Of a stretch of 64,000 nucleotides of DNA, positions 28,997 through 40,055 are shown piece by piece; within the stretch, counting starts at the first letter, position 1; each line of letters starts with the position of its first letter. The position numbers and the translations under genes were made by a program. The notes beneath the pieces are model-generated. The model did no database searches, was not told the origin of the DNA, and saw only the letters and a list, made by a program, of their open reading frames with translations. Source of the DNA: an uncultured Pelagibacteraceae bacterium (GTDB taxonomy: Bacteria > Pseudomonadota > Alphaproteobacteria > Pelagibacterales > Pelagibacteraceae); assembly GCA_902634935.1 (NCBI GenBank), contig CACPMF010000001.1, positions 1-64,000 on the forward strand. Direction: 5' to 3'.

Positions 28997-29992
28997 ATGG
29001 ATATTGCAATTGTAGGGGCAACAGGAAACGTAGGTCGTAAAACTTTAGAAGTTTTACAACAAAAGAATTTAAATATTGATAATCTCTATTTGGTTGCATC
29101 ACCAAACAGTGCTGGAAATCAATTAGAATTCAATGGAAAAAAGTATTCAATAGAAAATCTAGAAACTTATGATTTTTCTAAAGCAAAAATAACTTTCTTT
29201 GCAGCAGGTGGAAAAATTTCTGAACAGTATGCAGAAAAGGCTGCAAAACACACTACAGTAATTGACAATTCTAGTTATTTTAGAATGGATCCTGAGGTTC
29301 CGTTAATAGTTCCCCAAGTAAATGCTAAAGATATTCAGAAAATGAAAAAAAATATTATTGCTAATCCAAATTGTTCCACAGCACAATTAGTTTTAGTACT
29401 AAAGCCTTTGCATGATTTATTTAAAATTAAAAGAGTTATAGTATCAACTTACCAATCAGTTTCTGGAGGAGGGAAAGCTCCAATGGATGAATTAATTCAA
29501 CAAACTAAAATGTATTTAGAAAGTAAAGAAATTAAATCAAAAAATTTTACAAAACAAATCGCATTTAACATAATTCCACACATTGATGAATTTTTGGATG
29601 ATGGTTACACAAAAGAGGAATTAAAAATGACTAATGAGACAAAAAAAATTTTGGATACAAGAATTGAACTGACAGCAACATGTGTAAGAATACCAGTCTT
29701 AGTATCTCATTCAGAATCCGTAAATATTGAATTTGAAAAAGAATTTTCTTTAGATAAAATCAAACAAGTTTTAAATGATTCTCCCGGTTGTTCTGTCATT
29801 GATAAAAAAGAAAATGGTGGATATGCAACACCAATTGAGGCTACAGGAAAAAATGAGACTTTTATTTCGAGGATAAGAGAAGATAAAACAAAAAAAAATT
29901 CTTTAAATCTTTGGATTGTTTCAGATAATCTTCTTCGTGGGGCCGCATTAAATTCTGTCGAAATTGCAGAAGCTATTATAAATAATAATTAA
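28997..29992 (+). CDS. asd: Aspartate-semialdehyde dehydrogenase
   Basis: A 331-residue NADP-dependent enzyme that reduces aspartyl phosphate to the semialdehyde for lysine, methionine and threonine synthesis. The N-terminal loop GATGNVGRKTLEVL, catalytic Cys126 in NPNCSTAQLVLVLKPL, SVSGGGKAPMDEL and the HSESVNIEFE active-site His region are present. Length is typical of the gram-negative class 2 type. sdhC starts one base after its stop. Confidence 0.95.
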   Translation: MDIAIVGATGNVGRKTLEVLQQKNLNIDNLYLVASPNSAGNQLEFNGKKYSIENLETYDFSKAKITFFAAGGKISEQYAEKAAKHTTVIDNSSYFRMDPEVPLIVPQVNAKDIQKMKKNIIANPNCSTAQLVLVLKPLHDLFKIKRVIVSTYQSVSGGGKAPMDELIQQTKMYLESKEIKSKNFTKQIAFNIIPHIDEFLDDGYTKEELKMTNETKKILDTRIELTATCVRIPVLVSHSESVNIEFEKEFSLDKIKQVLNDSPGCSVIDKKENGGYATPIEATGKNETFISRIREDKTKKNSLNLWIVSDNLLRGAALNSVEIAEAIINNN

Positions 29993-29993
29993 A

Positions 29994-30374
29994 ATGCAAA
30001 ATAATCCTTTATCACCTCATATACAAATTTATAAATGGCACATTTCATCATTAGTATCAATTACAACAAGAATTACGGGAATAATAAATACAATTGTTAT
30101 TTCACTTTTATGTTTATGGATCTCTTCTTTGTTGCTAGGCGAAGAAACTTATAAGTCGGTAAATTACTTTTTAAGCTCTTTTATTGGAAAATTTTTTGTT
30201 ATAGGCATTATTTGGTCTTTTAGCTTCCAAATGTTAAGTGAGATAAGGCACATTATAATGGATTTAGGTTACGGATTTGATTTAAAAATAACAAAAATTA
30301 CTGGTTCTATTGTAATCATTGGATCATTTATACTAACAATTTTAATTTATTTAATTGGGAGAAATTTAATCTAA
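29994..30374 (+). CDS. sdhC: Succinate dehydrogenase cytochrome b556 subunit SdhC
   Basis: A 126-residue membrane subunit with three helices. The N-terminal LSPHIQIYKWHISSLVSITTRITG and the heme-binding His region RHIIMDLGYGFD are typical of SdhC. It anchors SdhAB in the membrane and binds heme b and quinone. The stop overlaps the sdhD ATG by one base. First gene of sdhCDAB. Confidence 0.94.
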   Translation: MQNNPLSPHIQIYKWHISSLVSITTRITGIINTIVISLLCLWISSLLLGEETYKSVNYFLSSFIGKFFVIGIIWSFSFQMLSEIRHIIMDLGYGFDLKITKITGSIVIIGSFILTILIYLIGRNLI

Positions 30375-30700
30375 TGAAATCTGTTACTAAAAAATGGGTC
30401 TTTTTAAAATTAAGCTCGCTGATTTTAATACCATTGATGTTTTGGTTCATTTTAAATTTTGTATCCATTTATGATAATGATTATCAATCCGTAATCAGTT
30501 TCTTGAATTCTCAACCATCAAAATTTTTAGTTAGTATTTTTTTAATATTTGCCTATTTTTTTTCTGCTCTAAGTATTAGTGAGGTATTTGAAGATTATAT
30601 ACGTGATGAAAATATCAAAAATGCCGCAAACAAAGCTTTAAATTTATTTGCTATAGTATTTCCAATATTTACAATTATCATATTATTTAATTTAAACTAA
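30374..30700 (+). CDS. sdhD: Succinate dehydrogenase membrane anchor SdhD
   Basis: A 108-residue protein with three predicted membrane helices (about residues 13-30, 48-66 and 85-105), the size and position of SdhD. Sequence conservation in this subunit is low, and the recognition relies on operon order between sdhC and sdhA. I do not see an obvious histidine heme ligand in the second helix, but the region carries DEN and DYIRDE loops. It overlaps both neighbours by one base. Confidence 0.88.
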   Translation: MKSVTKKWVFLKLSSLILIPLMFWFILNFVSIYDNDYQSVISFLNSQPSKFLVSIFLIFAYFFSALSISEVFEDYIRDENIKNAANKALNLFAIVFPIFTIIILFNLN

Positions 30701-32475
30701 TGACTGCATATAAAATTATAGATCACGAATATGATGTAGTTGTTCTTGGAGCTGGCGGTTCAGGTCTAAGAGCGGCTGTAGGCTTAAGTGAAGCTGGTCT
30801 TAAAACAGCATGTATCTCGAAAGTATTTCCAACTAGAAGTCATACTTCTGCCGCTCAAGGTGGTATTTCAGCTGCACTTGGAAATATGGGAGAGGATGAC
30901 TGGCGTTGGCATATGTATGATACTGTCAAAGGTGCGGATTGGCTAGGTGATCAAGACAGTATCGAGTATCTATGCAAAGAGGCTCCAAAGGCAGTAATTG
31001 AATTAGAAAAGTATGGCGTCCCATTTAGTAGAACAGAAGATGGAAAAATTTATCAAAGACCATTTGGAGGAATGACTAAAAATTATGGTAACGGAATAGT
31101 TCAAAGGACCTGTGCAGCGGCAGATAGAACAGGTCATGCAATTTTACATACTCTTTATGGGCAAGCACTTAAACATAACACAGAATTTTTTATTGAATAT
31201 TTTGCATTAGACTTATTAATGAAAGATGGTCAGTGCAAAGGACTAATTGCATGGAATTTAAATGATGGAACTATACATAGATTTAGATCGCATATAACTA
31301 TAATTGCCACTGGAGGTTACGGCAAAGTATACTATTCAGCTACTTCTGCTCATACTTGCACAGGAGATGGAAACGCCATGGTATTAAGAGCTGGATTGCC
31401 ATTACAAGATATGGAATTTGTTCAGTTTCATCCGACTGGTATTTACGGTCATGGCACTTTGATTTCCGAGGGTGTAAGAGGTGAAGGTGGATACCTTGTT
31501 AATTCCAAAGGTGAAAGATTTATGGAGAGATATGCTCCTAATGCGAAAGACTTAGCATCTAGAGATGTAGTAAGCAGGTCAATGTCAATTGAAATTAACG
31601 AAGGAAGAGGAGTCGGCAATGACAAAGATCACGTTCATTTATATTTAAATCATCTAGATAAAGATGTTATCGAAAATAGGTTGCCTGGAATTACAGAAGC
31701 AGCAAGATTATTTGCAAACGTTGATGTAACCAAAGATCCTATTCCTGTTGTACCAACGGTTCATTATAACATGGGTGGAATACCCACAAATTATAAAGCT
31801 GAAGTTTTAACAGTTAATGGTTCAGAAAAAACTGTGCCTGGACTAATGGCTATAGGTGAAGCTGCATGTGTATCAGTACACGGCGCAAATAGATTAGGCT
31901 CTAACTCTTTAATTGATCTCGTTGTTTTTGGAAGATCAGCAGCAAAAAGAGCAGCCGAAATTGTTAAGCCTGGCACTCCTCATGAAGAAATTAGTGAGAC
32001 TGAAACTGAAAAATGTTTATCGCGGTTTGATAAATTAAGAAATGCAGATGGTGAAAATTCTACAGCAGAATTAAGACTTTCAATGCAAAAAACAATGCAA
32101 TCAAAATGTGCAGTTTTTAGAACTGAAAAAAATCTTAAAGAGGGAGTAGATGAAATTAGAAAAACCTATGATGGAATGGACTCTATTTCAGTAAAAGATA
32201 GATCACTAGTATTTAATACAGACTTAGTCGAAACACTTGAATTTGATAACCTAATTCGTCAGGCGATAACAACTGTAGATTCGGCTTTTCACAGAAAAGA
32301 AAGCAGAGGGGCACATGCAAGAGAAGATTATCCAAAAAGGGATGATCAAAAATTTATGAAACACAGCCTCGCTTGGTGCGATGGTAAAAATACTAAAATT
32401 GAATACAGAGATGTTCATAAATCAACTTTAACAAATGAAGTCCAATATTTTCCACCTCAAGAAAGAGTTTATTGA
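30700..32475 (+). CDS. sdhA: Succinate dehydrogenase flavoprotein SdhA
   Basis: A 591-residue flavoprotein that oxidises succinate to fumarate. The FAD-binding loop [17 protein letters not shown] and the covalently flavinylated His in [16 protein letters not shown] are present, with [39 protein letters not shown] and [18 protein letters not shown] further on. Full length, ending SLAWCDGKN-containing C-terminus. Its TGA stop shares a base with the sdhB ATG. Confidence 0.97.
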   Translation: MTAYKIIDHEYDVVVLGAGGSGLRAAVGLSEAGLKTACISKVFPTRSHTSAAQGGISAALGNMGEDDWRWHMYDTVKGADWLGDQDSIEYLCKEAPKAVIELEKYGVPFSRTEDGKIYQRPFGGMTKNYGNGIVQRTCAAADRTGHAILHTLYGQALKHNTEFFIEYFALDLLMKDGQCKGLIAWNLNDGTIHRFRSHITIIATGGYGKVYYSATSAHTCTGDGNAMVLRAGLPLQDMEFVQFHPTGIYGHGTLISEGVRGEGGYLVNSKGERFMERYAPNAKDLASRDVVSRSMSIEINEGRGVGNDKDHVHLYLNHLDKDVIENRLPGITEAARLFANVDVTKDPIPVVPTVHYNMGGIPTNYKAEVLTVNGSEKTVPGLMAIGEAACVSVHGANRLGSNSLIDLVVFGRSAAKRAAEIVKPGTPHEEISETETEKCLSRFDKLRNADGENSTAELRLSMQKTMQSKCAVFRTEKNLKEGVDEIRKTYDGMDSISVKDRSLVFNTDLVETLEFDNLIRQAITTVDSAFHRKESRGAHAREDYPKRDDQKFMKHSLAWCDGKNTKIEYRDVHKSTLTNEVQYFPPQERVY

Positions 32476-33248
32476 TGGTTCAAATAAATTTACCTGAGAA
32501 TTCAAAAATTCAAAAAGGTAAATATTTTAAAGACAAAACTAACTCAAAAAATATTAGAAAAGTTAACATTTATAGGTGGGATCCCTCTTCAGGCGATAAA
32601 CCAAGAATAGATACCTACGAAGTAGACATGGACAATTGTCCATCTAAAGTTTTAGATATTTTAAATAAAATAAAAAACGAGATTGACCCAACAATAACTT
32701 ACAGAAGATCATGTGCTCATGGAGTGTGTGGTTCATGTGCAATGAACATGGGAGGTAAAAATGGTCTCGCATGCACTACCCCGCATGCTGAAATAAAAGG
32801 AGATATTAACATATATCCTTTACCCCATTTAAAAGTAAAAAAAGATTTAATAGGTGATCTTGATGGTCTTTATAAACAATACAAATCTATAGAACCTTGG
32901 TTGAAAAATAAATCTACATCTGAAAGTAAAGAAATACATCAATCCCAAAAAGATAGATCAAAATTAGATGGAGCTTACGAGTGCATTATGTGTGCTTGCT
33001 GTTCAACATCTTGCCCAAGTTACTGGTGGAATGGAGATAAATATCTTGGACCAGCAGTATTATTGCAAGCTTATAGGTGGATAGTTGATAGTAGAGATGA
33101 AGAAAGAAAAAAAAGATTAGAAAAAGTTGCTGATGAATTAAAACTTTATAGATGTCATACTATTATGAACTGTACAAATGCTTGTCCTAAAGGATTAAAT
33201 CCAGCAAAAGCTATTGCTGAGATAAAAAAAATGCTTGCAACGACTTAA
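32475..33248 (+). CDS. sdhB: Succinate dehydrogenase iron-sulfur protein SdhB
   Basis: A ~257-residue protein with three iron-sulfur clusters: the 2Fe-2S ligands in [12 protein letters not shown] and the later LAC, the 4Fe-4S ligands in [17 protein letters not shown], and the 3Fe-4S ligands in [20 protein letters not shown]. It passes electrons from SdhA flavin to quinone. I start at the ATG 32475, which overlaps the sdhA stop (TGATG), not at the TTG one codon earlier. Confidence 0.97.
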   Translation: MVQINLPENSKIQKGKYFKDKTNSKNIRKVNIYRWDPSSGDKPRIDTYEVDMDNCPSKVLDILNKIKNEIDPTITYRRSCAHGVCGSCAMNMGGKNGLACTTPHAEIKGDINIYPLPHLKVKKDLIGDLDGLYKQYKSIEPWLKNKSTSESKEIHQSQKDRSKLDGAYECIMCACCSTSCPSYWWNGDKYLGPAVLLQAYRWIVDSRDEERKKRLEKVADELKLYRCHTIMNCTNACPKGLNPAKAIAEIKKMLATT

Positions 33249-33272
33249 TTACTTAATTAAACAATTTTATCA

Positions 33273-34766
33273 ATGAATTTAATCGAACACTATATTGGTG
33301 GAAAAATAGTAACTGGATCATCAAGTAGAAAAGGTAAAGTATTTAATCCTGCAACTGGCACCCAAGAATCTGAAGTTTTGTTAGCATCTAAATCAGATTT
33401 AGATTTAGCTGTGCAAAAAGCAAAACAATCATTTGAAAGTTGGTCTAATACACCTCCTCTTCAAAGGGCGAGAATTATTTTTAAATATAAAGAATTAATT
33501 GAAAAAAAATCTGATCTCTTAACTAAACTTATAGTTTCTGAACATGGAAAAGTTTATGAGGATGCCAAGGGATCACTAACTAGAGGTTTAGAAGTTATTG
33601 AATTTGCTTGTGGGATTCCTCAGATGTTAAAAGGTGAATTTACAGAAAATGTTGGAACTAACATTGACAGTTGGTCTATAAGACAACCTTTAGGAGTTTG
33701 CGCAGGTATTACTCCTTTTAATTTCCCCGCTATGGTTCCAATGTGGATGTTCCCAATGGCAATTGCGTGTGGAAATACTTTTATTTTAAAACCATCCGAA
33801 AAAGACCCATCTTGCTCACTCAAGCTTGCTGAACTATTTTCAGAAGCTGGTCTACCAGATGGAGTTTTAAACGTTGTCAATGGAGATAAAGAAGTTGTAG
33901 ACGCAATATTAGAAAATAAAGATATAGCAGCAGTTAGTTTTGTAGGCTCAACACCTATAGCAAAATATATTTATGAAACAGCTGCAAAGAACGAAAAACG
34001 TGTTCAAGCTTTAGGCGGTGCTAAAAATCATTGTGTAGTAATGCCAGATTGTGACCTAGATCAAGCGGTAAATGGTTTAATGGGAGCAGCCTATGGTTCT
34101 GCTGGAGAAAGATGTATGGCACAATCAGTTGCTGTTGCAGTTGGAAATGTTGGAGATAAATTAGTTGAACAATTAGCAAAAAAAGTTGAGGCATTAAAAG
34201 TGGGACCAGGAATGGATAAATCTTCAGAAATGGGTCCATTAGTAACCAAAGAACATCTCGAGAAAGTTAAAGGATATGTTGATTTGGGAGTACAAGAAGG
34301 TGCAAAATTAGTTGTTGATGGCAGGGATATAAAATTACAAGGATATGAGGAAGGTTATTACATTGGTGGCTGTCTGTTTGATAATGTAAAAAAGGAAATG
34401 AGAATTTACAAAGAAGAAATTTTTGGACCTGTATTGTCAGTAGTAAGAGCAAAAGATTTTGAAGAGGCTATAAATCTAATAAATGATCATGAGTTTGGAA
34501 ACGGGACCAGTGTTTATACAAGAGATGGAGACACAGGTAGGACTTTTGCAAATAAAATTAAAGTTGGAATGGTGGGAATTAATATTCCAATACCAGTTCC
34601 AGTAGCTTTTCACAGTTTTGGAGGGTGGAAACGTTCATTATTTGGAGATCAGCATATGCATGGTCCAGAGGGTGTTAGATTTTATACAAAATTAAAAACA
34701 ATAACATCTAGATGGCCTTCAGGAATAAGAATGAATCCTGAATTTGTTATGCCAACAATGAAATAA
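33273..34766 (+). CDS. mmsA: Methylmalonate-semialdehyde dehydrogenase (CoA-acylating)
   Basis: A 497-residue aldehyde dehydrogenase. The MmsA subfamily features are [44 protein letters not shown] and the catalytic Cys in [11 protein letters not shown]. The enzyme converts methylmalonate semialdehyde or malonate semialdehyde to propionyl- or acetyl-CoA in valine and pyrimidine catabolism. It sits between sdhB and mdh, with mdh starting one base after its stop. Confidence 0.9.
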   Translation: MNLIEHYIGGKIVTGSSSRKGKVFNPATGTQESEVLLASKSDLDLAVQKAKQSFESWSNTPPLQRARIIFKYKELIEKKSDLLTKLIVSEHGKVYEDAKGSLTRGLEVIEFACGIPQMLKGEFTENVGTNIDSWSIRQPLGVCAGITPFNFPAMVPMWMFPMAIACGNTFILKPSEKDPSCSLKLAELFSEAGLPDGVLNVVNGDKEVVDAILENKDIAAVSFVGSTPIAKYIYETAAKNEKRVQALGGAKNHCVVMPDCDLDQAVNGLMGAAYGSAGERCMAQSVAVAVGNVGDKLVEQLAKKVEALKVGPGMDKSSEMGPLVTKEHLEKVKGYVDLGVQEGAKLVVDGRDIKLQGYEEGYYIGGCLFDNVKKEMRIYKEEIFGPVLSVVRAKDFEEAINLINDHEFGNGTSVYTRDGDTGRTFANKIKVGMVGINIPIPVPVAFHSFGGWKRSLFGDQHMHGPEGVRFYTKLKTITSRWPSGIRMNPEFVMPTMK

Positions 34767-34767
34767 T

Positions 34768-35730
34768 ATGACCAAAATATCATTAATAGGAGCAGGACAA
34801 ATTGGTGGAACTTTAGCTCATTTAATTGGTCTCAAAGAATTAGCCAATGAGGTTGTACTATTTGATGTGGCTAGTGGAATTGCAAAAGGAAAAGCACTTG
34901 ATATCGCACAATCTTCATCAGTAGATGGATTTAATGTGAAATTTTCAGGAACAGATAATTATGAAGATATTAAAGATTCAGATGTAATTATTATTACTGC
35001 AGGCGTTCCTCGAAAACCAGGGATGAGTAGAGATGATCTTCTAGGAATTAATCTAAAAATAATAAAACAAGTTGCAGAAGGAATTAAAAAATATTCACCT
35101 AATGCTTTTGTAATATGTATTACTAATCCTTTGGATGTAATGGTTATGGCATTTCAAAAATACTCGGGATTACCAACAAACAAAGTTGTTGGTATGGCTG
35201 GTATTTTGGATAGTTCAAGATTTAAATTATTTTTGTCTTTAGAACTGAATGTTCCAGTTAAAGAAATTCATGCAATGGTAATGGGAGGTCACGGAGATAC
35301 GATGGTCCCTTTACCAAGATTTACAAAAATCTCAGGAAAACCGCTAAATGAATTAGTTAAACAGGGAAAATTATCAGAGGAGAGACTAGAAAGTATTAAT
35401 CAAAGGACTAGAGACGGTGGAGCTGAAATTGTAAAGTACCTAGAAAAGGGTTCTGCCTTTTATGCACCAGCTGCTTCTGGTGTTGAGATGGCAAAAGCCT
35501 ACATGAATAATGAGAATAAAGTTTTACCATGTGCTGCATATCTAAATGGAGAATATGGAGTGAACGGTATCTATGCAGGTGTACCAGTTGTAATTAATAA
35601 TAAAGGAATAGACAAAATTGAAGTTATTGAGTTAGATCAAAAAGAAAAAGAACAATTTGATCACTCAATTGAGGCTGTAAAAAAACTATGGGATGCTGCA
35701 TCTGCAATTGATCCAGATTTAAAGAATTAG
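34768..35730 (+). CDS. mdh: Malate dehydrogenase
   Basis: A 320-residue LDH-like NAD-dependent malate dehydrogenase. The Rossmann motif is [12 protein letters not shown], the substrate loop has [14 protein letters not shown], the relay Asp is in GILDSSRF, and the catalytic His is in [13 protein letters not shown]. It completes succinate to oxaloacetate with sdh (fumarase is not in the window). Followed after 3 bases by the sucC-dnaK hybrid, a normal alphaproteobacterial mdh-sucC order on this side. Confidence 0.96.
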   Translation: MTKISLIGAGQIGGTLAHLIGLKELANEVVLFDVASGIAKGKALDIAQSSSVDGFNVKFSGTDNYEDIKDSDVIIITAGVPRKPGMSRDDLLGINLKIIKQVAEGIKKYSPNAFVICITNPLDVMVMAFQKYSGLPTNKVVGMAGILDSSRFKLFLSLELNVPVKEIHAMVMGGHGDTMVPLPRFTKISGKPLNELVKQGKLSEERLESINQRTRDGGAEIVKYLEKGSAFYAPAASGVEMAKAYMNNENKVLPCAAYLNGEYGVNGIYAGVPVVINNKGIDKIEVIELDQKEKEQFDHSIEAVKKLWDAASAIDPDLKN

Positions 35731-35733
35731 GTC

Positions 35734-38085
35734 ATGAATATACATGAGCATCAGGCTAAAGAAGTTCTAAAGAAATACGGCGCAAATGTCCCAAACGGTT
35801 ATTTTGCTCTCAACGTCAAAGATATAGTTGAAAAGGCAAAAAATTTAAATACTGAAAAATATGTTTTAAAAGCTCAAATCCATGCCGGGGGAAGAGGAAA
35901 AGGTGGTGGTGTAAAAATTATAGATAATTTACAAGATTTAGAAAAAGAAGCATCAAAACTTTTAGGGAAAAATCTAGTCACTCATCAAACTGGACCTAGT
36001 GGAAGAGAAGTAAAGAGGTTATATGTTGAAGAGTCTTCTAATATTGAAAGAGAATTTTATTTATCATGTTTAGTTGATAGAGCAAGCTCAAAGATAGCAT
36101 TTATATCTAGTGATCAAGGGGGAATGGATATAGAAAAAGTTGCTTTAGAAACACCCGAAAAAATTATTACTACTAAAATTGATTTAGGAACAACAAACTC
36201 TTGTGTAGCCGTAATGGAAGGCACACAGGCAAAAGTTTTAGAAAATGCTGAGGGCGCGAGAACTACACCATCTGTTGTTGCGTTTACTGATGGAGACGAA
36301 AAATTAGTTGGACAGCCAGCAAAAAGACAAGCGGTAACAAATCCTGAAAATACTATATTTGCTGTTAAAAGATTAATTGGTAGAAATTTTGAAGACCCAA
36401 CTGTTAAAAAAGATGTTGAGACAGCTCCATTTAAAATAGTTAATTCAGACAAAGGTGATGCTTGGATAGAAGCAAAAGGCACGAAGTATTCACCATCTCA
36501 AATATCGGCATTCACACTTCAAAAAATGAAGGAGACAGCAGAAAAATATTTAGGACAAGAGGTAAAACAAGCAGTTATAACTGTTCCAGCATATTTTAAC
36601 GATGCACAAAGACAAGCCACAAAAGATGCAGGAAAAATAGCTGGACTTGAAGTCTTAAGAATTATTAATGAACCAACTGCAGCATCACTTGCGTATGGAT
36701 TAGATAAAAAAACAAATAAAAAAATTGCAGTCTACGATTTAGGTGGTGGAACTTTTGACGTTTCAATTCTTGAATTAGGTGATGGCGTCTTTGAAGTAAA
36801 ATCTACTAATGGAGACACATTCTTAGGTGGTGAAGATTTTGATAATACGATTGTTGAGTATCTTCTTTCAGAATTTAAAAAAGAAAATGGTATTGATTTA
36901 AAATCAGATAAGCTTGCACTGCAAAGACTCAAAGAAGCTGCAGAAAAAGCAAAAATTGAATTATCATCTGCTGCGCAAACTGAAATAAATTTACCTTTTA
37001 TAACAGCTGACAAAACAGGTCCAAAACATATAAATTTAAAAATGACTAGAGCAAAATTAGAGGCTCTTGTTGAAGATTTGATTTCTAGAACAATACCGCC
37101 TTGTCAGACTGCATTAAAAGACGCTGGTCTTTCAGCTAATGAAATAGATGAGATTGTTTTAGTTGGTGGTATGACACGAATGCCTAAAGTAGTTGAGGAA
37201 GTAAAAAACTTTTTCGGTAAAGATCCAAATAAATCTGTAAACCCAGACGAAGTTGTTGCAATGGGTGCTGCTATTCAAGCAGGTGTATTACAAGGAGATG
37301 TTAAAGATGTATTATTGTTAGATGTAACACCATTATCACTTGGAATTGAAACATTAGGTGGAGTATCAACAAAATTAATTGAAAAGAATACGACTATTCC
37401 TACAAAGAAAAGCCAAGTTTTTTCGACTGCAGAGGATAATCAGCCAGCAGTTTCTATAAGAGTATTGCAAGGTGAAAGAGAGATGGCAACGGATAATAAA
37501 GTTCTAGGGAACTTTGAGCTTGTTGGAATTGCTCCAGCTCCACGAGGAGTTCCTCAAATTGAAGTTACATTCGATATTGATGCTAATGGTATAGTTAACG
37601 TTTCAGCTAAGGATAAAGGAACTGGTAAAGAGCAAAAAATTCAGATTCAAGCTTCTGGTGGTTTGAGTGAAGAAGAAATTAGCCAAATGGTAAAAGATGC
37701 AGAAAGTAATAAGGAAGCTGATAAGAAAAAAAGAGATGCAGTTGATGCAAGAAACCAAGCTGATACTTTATTACATTCAACTGAAAAAAATTTAAAAGAG
37801 CATGGAAGTAAAGTTTCTGATGTTGATAAAAAAGCTATAGAAGATGCATCTTCAAATCTAAGGAATGCACTTAAAGGAACTGATTTAGAAGAAATAAAAA
37901 AGAAAACTCAAGACCTAGTTCAAGCATCCATGAAACTTGGTGAGGCAATTTACAAATCACAGCAAGGTGCTAAGCCAGGTGATGCTCCAAAAGATGACAC
38001 TAAAGGAGAAGATAAAAAAGACGACAATGTTGTTGATGCTGACTTTGAAGAAGTAAAAGACGAAAATAAAGAAAAAAGCGCCTAG
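35734..38085 (+). CDS. In-frame SucC(N-terminal)-DnaK hybrid
   Basis: A 783-residue frame made of two unrelated proteins. Residues 1-149 are the start of succinyl-CoA synthetase beta subunit ([32 protein letters not shown], the ATP-grasp part, ending [21 protein letters not shown]). Residues ~150-783 are a nearly complete Hsp70 Dna[49 protein letters not shown], the linker [15 protein letters not shown], the peptide-binding domain and the acidic tail [14 protein letters not shown]. The ~235 C-terminal residues of SucC with the phosphate/CoA parts are missing, as are the first ~7 of DnaK. The join falls near 36172-36186. DnaJ follows normally. Deletion or assembly chimera cannot be told apart here. 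Confidence 0.9.
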   Translation: MNIHEHQAKEVLKKYGANVPNGYFALNVKDIVEKAKNLNTEKYVLKAQIHAGGRGKGGGVKIIDNLQDLEKEASKLLGKNLVTHQTGPSGREVKRLYVEESSNIEREFYLSCLVDRASSKIAFISSDQGGMDIEKVALETPEKIITTKIDLGTTNSCVAVMEGTQAKVLENAEGARTTPSVVAFTDGDEKLVGQPAKRQAVTNPENTIFAVKRLIGRNFEDPTVKKDVETAPFKIVNSDKGDAWIEAKGTKYSPSQISAFTLQKMKETAEKYLGQEVKQAVITVPAYFNDAQRQATKDAGKIAGLEVLRIINEPTAASLAYGLDKKTNKKIAVYDLGGGTFDVSILELGDGVFEVKSTNGDTFLGGEDFDNTIVEYLLSEFKKENGIDLKSDKLALQRLKEAAEKAKIELSSAAQTEINLPFITADKTGPKHINLKMTRAKLEALVEDLISRTIPPCQTALKDAGLSANEIDEIVLVGGMTRMPKVVEEVKNFFGKDPNKSVNPDEVVAMGAAIQAGVLQGDVKDVLLLDVTPLSLGIETLGGVSTKLIEKNTTIPTKKSQVFSTAEDNQPAVSIRVLQGEREMATDNKVLGNFELVGIAPAPRGVPQIEVTFDIDANGIVNVSAKDKGTGKEQKIQIQASGGLSEEEISQMVKDAESNKEADKKKRDAVDARNQADTLLHSTEKNLKEHGSKVSDVDKKAIEDASSNLRNALKGTDLEEIKKKTQDLVQASMKLGEAIYKSQQGAKPGDAPKDDTKGEDKKDDNVVDADFEEVKDENKEKSA

Positions 38086-38113
38086 ACTAACAACTATTTG
38101 TCTATAATTAGTT

Positions 38114-39241
38114 ATGGCAAAAAGAGATTATTATGACGTCTTGGGTGTTAACAAAGGTGCTTCAGCAGATCAAATTAAATCAGCCTACAGAAAATTAGCA
38201 GTAAAATTTCATCCAGACAAAAATAAAGGCGACAAAGCAGCTGAGGAAAAATTTAAAGAGGCTTCAGAGGCTTACCATGTTTTATCGAATTCAGAGAGAA
38301 AACAAAACTATGATAATTTTGGACACGCTGCTTTTGAAAATGGTGGCGGAGGAAGAAGTGGTTTTGGAAACTTTGACTTTTCGGGCTCTTTTTCAGACAT
38401 CTTTGAGGACTTTTTTGGTGAAGGTTTTGGAGGAAGTGGAAGAAGATCACGAAGATCTAATAATAGAGGTTCAGACTTAAGATATGATTTATCCATAACT
38501 TTAGAAGAGGCCTTTTCAGGAAAAAAACAAGACATTAAGTTTTCAACAACAGAAAAATGTGGCACATGTATTGGGTCAGGTTCTAAACCAGGTCATAATG
38601 CTGGTGCGTGCAATATGTGTGGAGGTCATGGTCAAGTAAGATCTAGTCAGGGTTTTTTTACTGTTCAACAAACTTGCCCACAGTGTTCTGGTTCTGGTGA
38701 GATGATTACTCATCCATGTGGAAGTTGCGGTGGACACGGAAAAAAACAAACATCAAAAAGGCTATCGGTTACAATTCCAAAAGGTGTCGATGATGGAACA
38801 AGAATTAGATTATCTGGCAAAGGTGAAGCAGGGTCAAGAGGAGGAAGTAATGGAGACTTATATTTATTTATAAATGTTCATTCTCATGAATTATTTAAAC
38901 GCTCAGATGAAAACTTATTTTTTGAGTGTCCAATTTCTATTGCTGATGCAGCTTTAGGAACTTCAATCGAAATACCAACTATTGATGGAGGTAAAGCAAA
39001 AATTAAAATTCCAGCTGGAACACAGAGTGGTAAACAATTCAGATTAAGGTCAAAAGGTATGCCTTACATGAGAGGTGGGGATTATGGTGATCTTTATGTA
39101 CAAGTAAATACTGAAGTACCTGTTTCATTAAACAAGGAGCAAAAAGAACTACTGGAAAAGTTTAGAGAAATTGAAAACGAGAAATCAAACCCAAGCATTA
39201 AAAAATTCTTTCAAAAGGCTAAAAGTTTCTGGCAAAACTAA
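38114..39241 (+). CDS. dnaJ: Chaperone protein DnaJ
   Basis: A 375-residue Hsp40 co-chaperone that stimulates DnaK ATPase. The J domain has HPD in KFHPDKNKGD, then a glycine/phenylalanine region, then four zinc-binding repeats (CGTCIGSG, CNMCGGHG, CPQCSGSG, CGSCGGHG), then the C-terminal substrate domains (LSVTIPKGVDDGTRIRLSGKG). All parts are complete. It lies 28 bases downstream of the dnaK portion, the conserved dnaK-dnaJ order. Confidence 0.97.
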   Translation: MAKRDYYDVLGVNKGASADQIKSAYRKLAVKFHPDKNKGDKAAEEKFKEASEAYHVLSNSERKQNYDNFGHAAFENGGGGRSGFGNFDFSGSFSDIFEDFFGEGFGGSGRRSRRSNNRGSDLRYDLSITLEEAFSGKKQDIKFSTTEKCGTCIGSGSKPGHNAGACNMCGGHGQVRSSQGFFTVQQTCPQCSGSGEMITHPCGSCGGHGKKQTSKRLSVTIPKGVDDGTRIRLSGKGEAGSRGGSNGDLYLFINVHSHELFKRSDENLFFECPISIADAALGTSIEIPTIDGGKAKIKIPAGTQSGKQFRLRSKGMPYMRGGDYGDLYVQVNTEVPVSLNKEQKELLEKFREIENEKSNPSIKKFFQKAKSFWQN

Positions 39242-39278
39242 AGCTTAATGCTAATCTAAGTTATCTATAAATTTTTAA

Positions 39279-40055
39279 ATGAAAAAAATAAATTTAGTAA
39301 TAACTGGGTGTATGGGGAGAATGGGTCAACAGCTGATAAAATCCATAAAAGCAGACAGAGCCGCAAAACTTGTTGGTTTAACTGAAAATATATTAATAAA
39401 AAAAAAGATAGGTGGAATAAGACCGCAATTCAATAATGATAATGTTTTTAAAAAAACTGATGTAATTATAGATTTTACAATACCCAAATGCACCTTTGAA
39501 GTTCTGAAAATAGCTTCAAAATTAAGGAAAAGAGTTGTTATTGGAACTACTGGTTTTACTAAAACCGAAGAGAATAAGATTAAAAAAATTTCGAAAAAAA
39601 TCCCTATTTTAAAGGCTGGTAATATGAGTCTTGGAATAAATCTTTTAATGTATTTAACTGAAATAGCATCAAAAGCACTAGGGGATAAATATTTAAGTAA
39701 GGTTTTTGAGGTTCATCACAAACATAAAAAAGACTTTCCATCAGGAACTGCTTTGATGCTGGGAAAAGGTATAGCTGTTGGTAAAAATAAAGATTTTTAT
39801 AATTTACTAGGAAAAAAATTCCTAAATAAGAAAGTATTTCCATACAGTAAAAAGATAAATTTTAATTCAATTAGGAGAGGTGAAATTATTGGAGAACATG
39901 AAGTTAAATTTTCCAGTGGTAAAGAGATAATTACACTCAACCATGAAGCTTTTGATAGAGCTCTTTATTCAGAGGGAGCAATTACAGCTGCAAAGTGGCT
40001 TAAATCAAAAAAACCAGGACTTTATTCAATGAGAGATGTATTAAATTTTGAATAA
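39279..40055 (+). CDS. dapB: 4-hydroxy-tetrahydrodipicolinate reductase DapB
   Basis: A 258-residue NAD(P)H-dependent reductase in diaminopimelate/lysine synthesis. The dinucleotide loop is GCMGRMGQQLIKSI, the central GTTGFTKTE and AGNMSLGINLLM are present, and the catalytic motif is EVHHKHKKDFPSGTALMLGKG. C-terminal motif AITAAKWL also fits. The stop overlaps the nth ATG by one base. Ordinary length. Confidence 0.95.
   Translation: MKKINLVITGCMGRMGQQLIKSIKADRAAKLVGLTENILIKKKIGGIRPQFNNDNVFKKTDVIIDFTIPKCTFEVLKIASKLRKRVVIGTTGFTKTEENKIKKISKKIPILKAGNMSLGINLLMYLTEIASKALGDKYLSKVFEVHHKHKKDFPSGTALMLGKGIAVGKNKDFYNLLGKKFLNKKVFPYSKKINFNSIRRGEIIGEHEVKFSSGKEIITLNHEAFDRALYSEGAITAAKWLKSKKPGLYSMRDVLNFE

Noticed and set aside
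36732-37013. Antisense frame over dnaK and similar long antisense frames elsewhere
   Set aside because: These are shadows of strong genes with no start context or family similarity.
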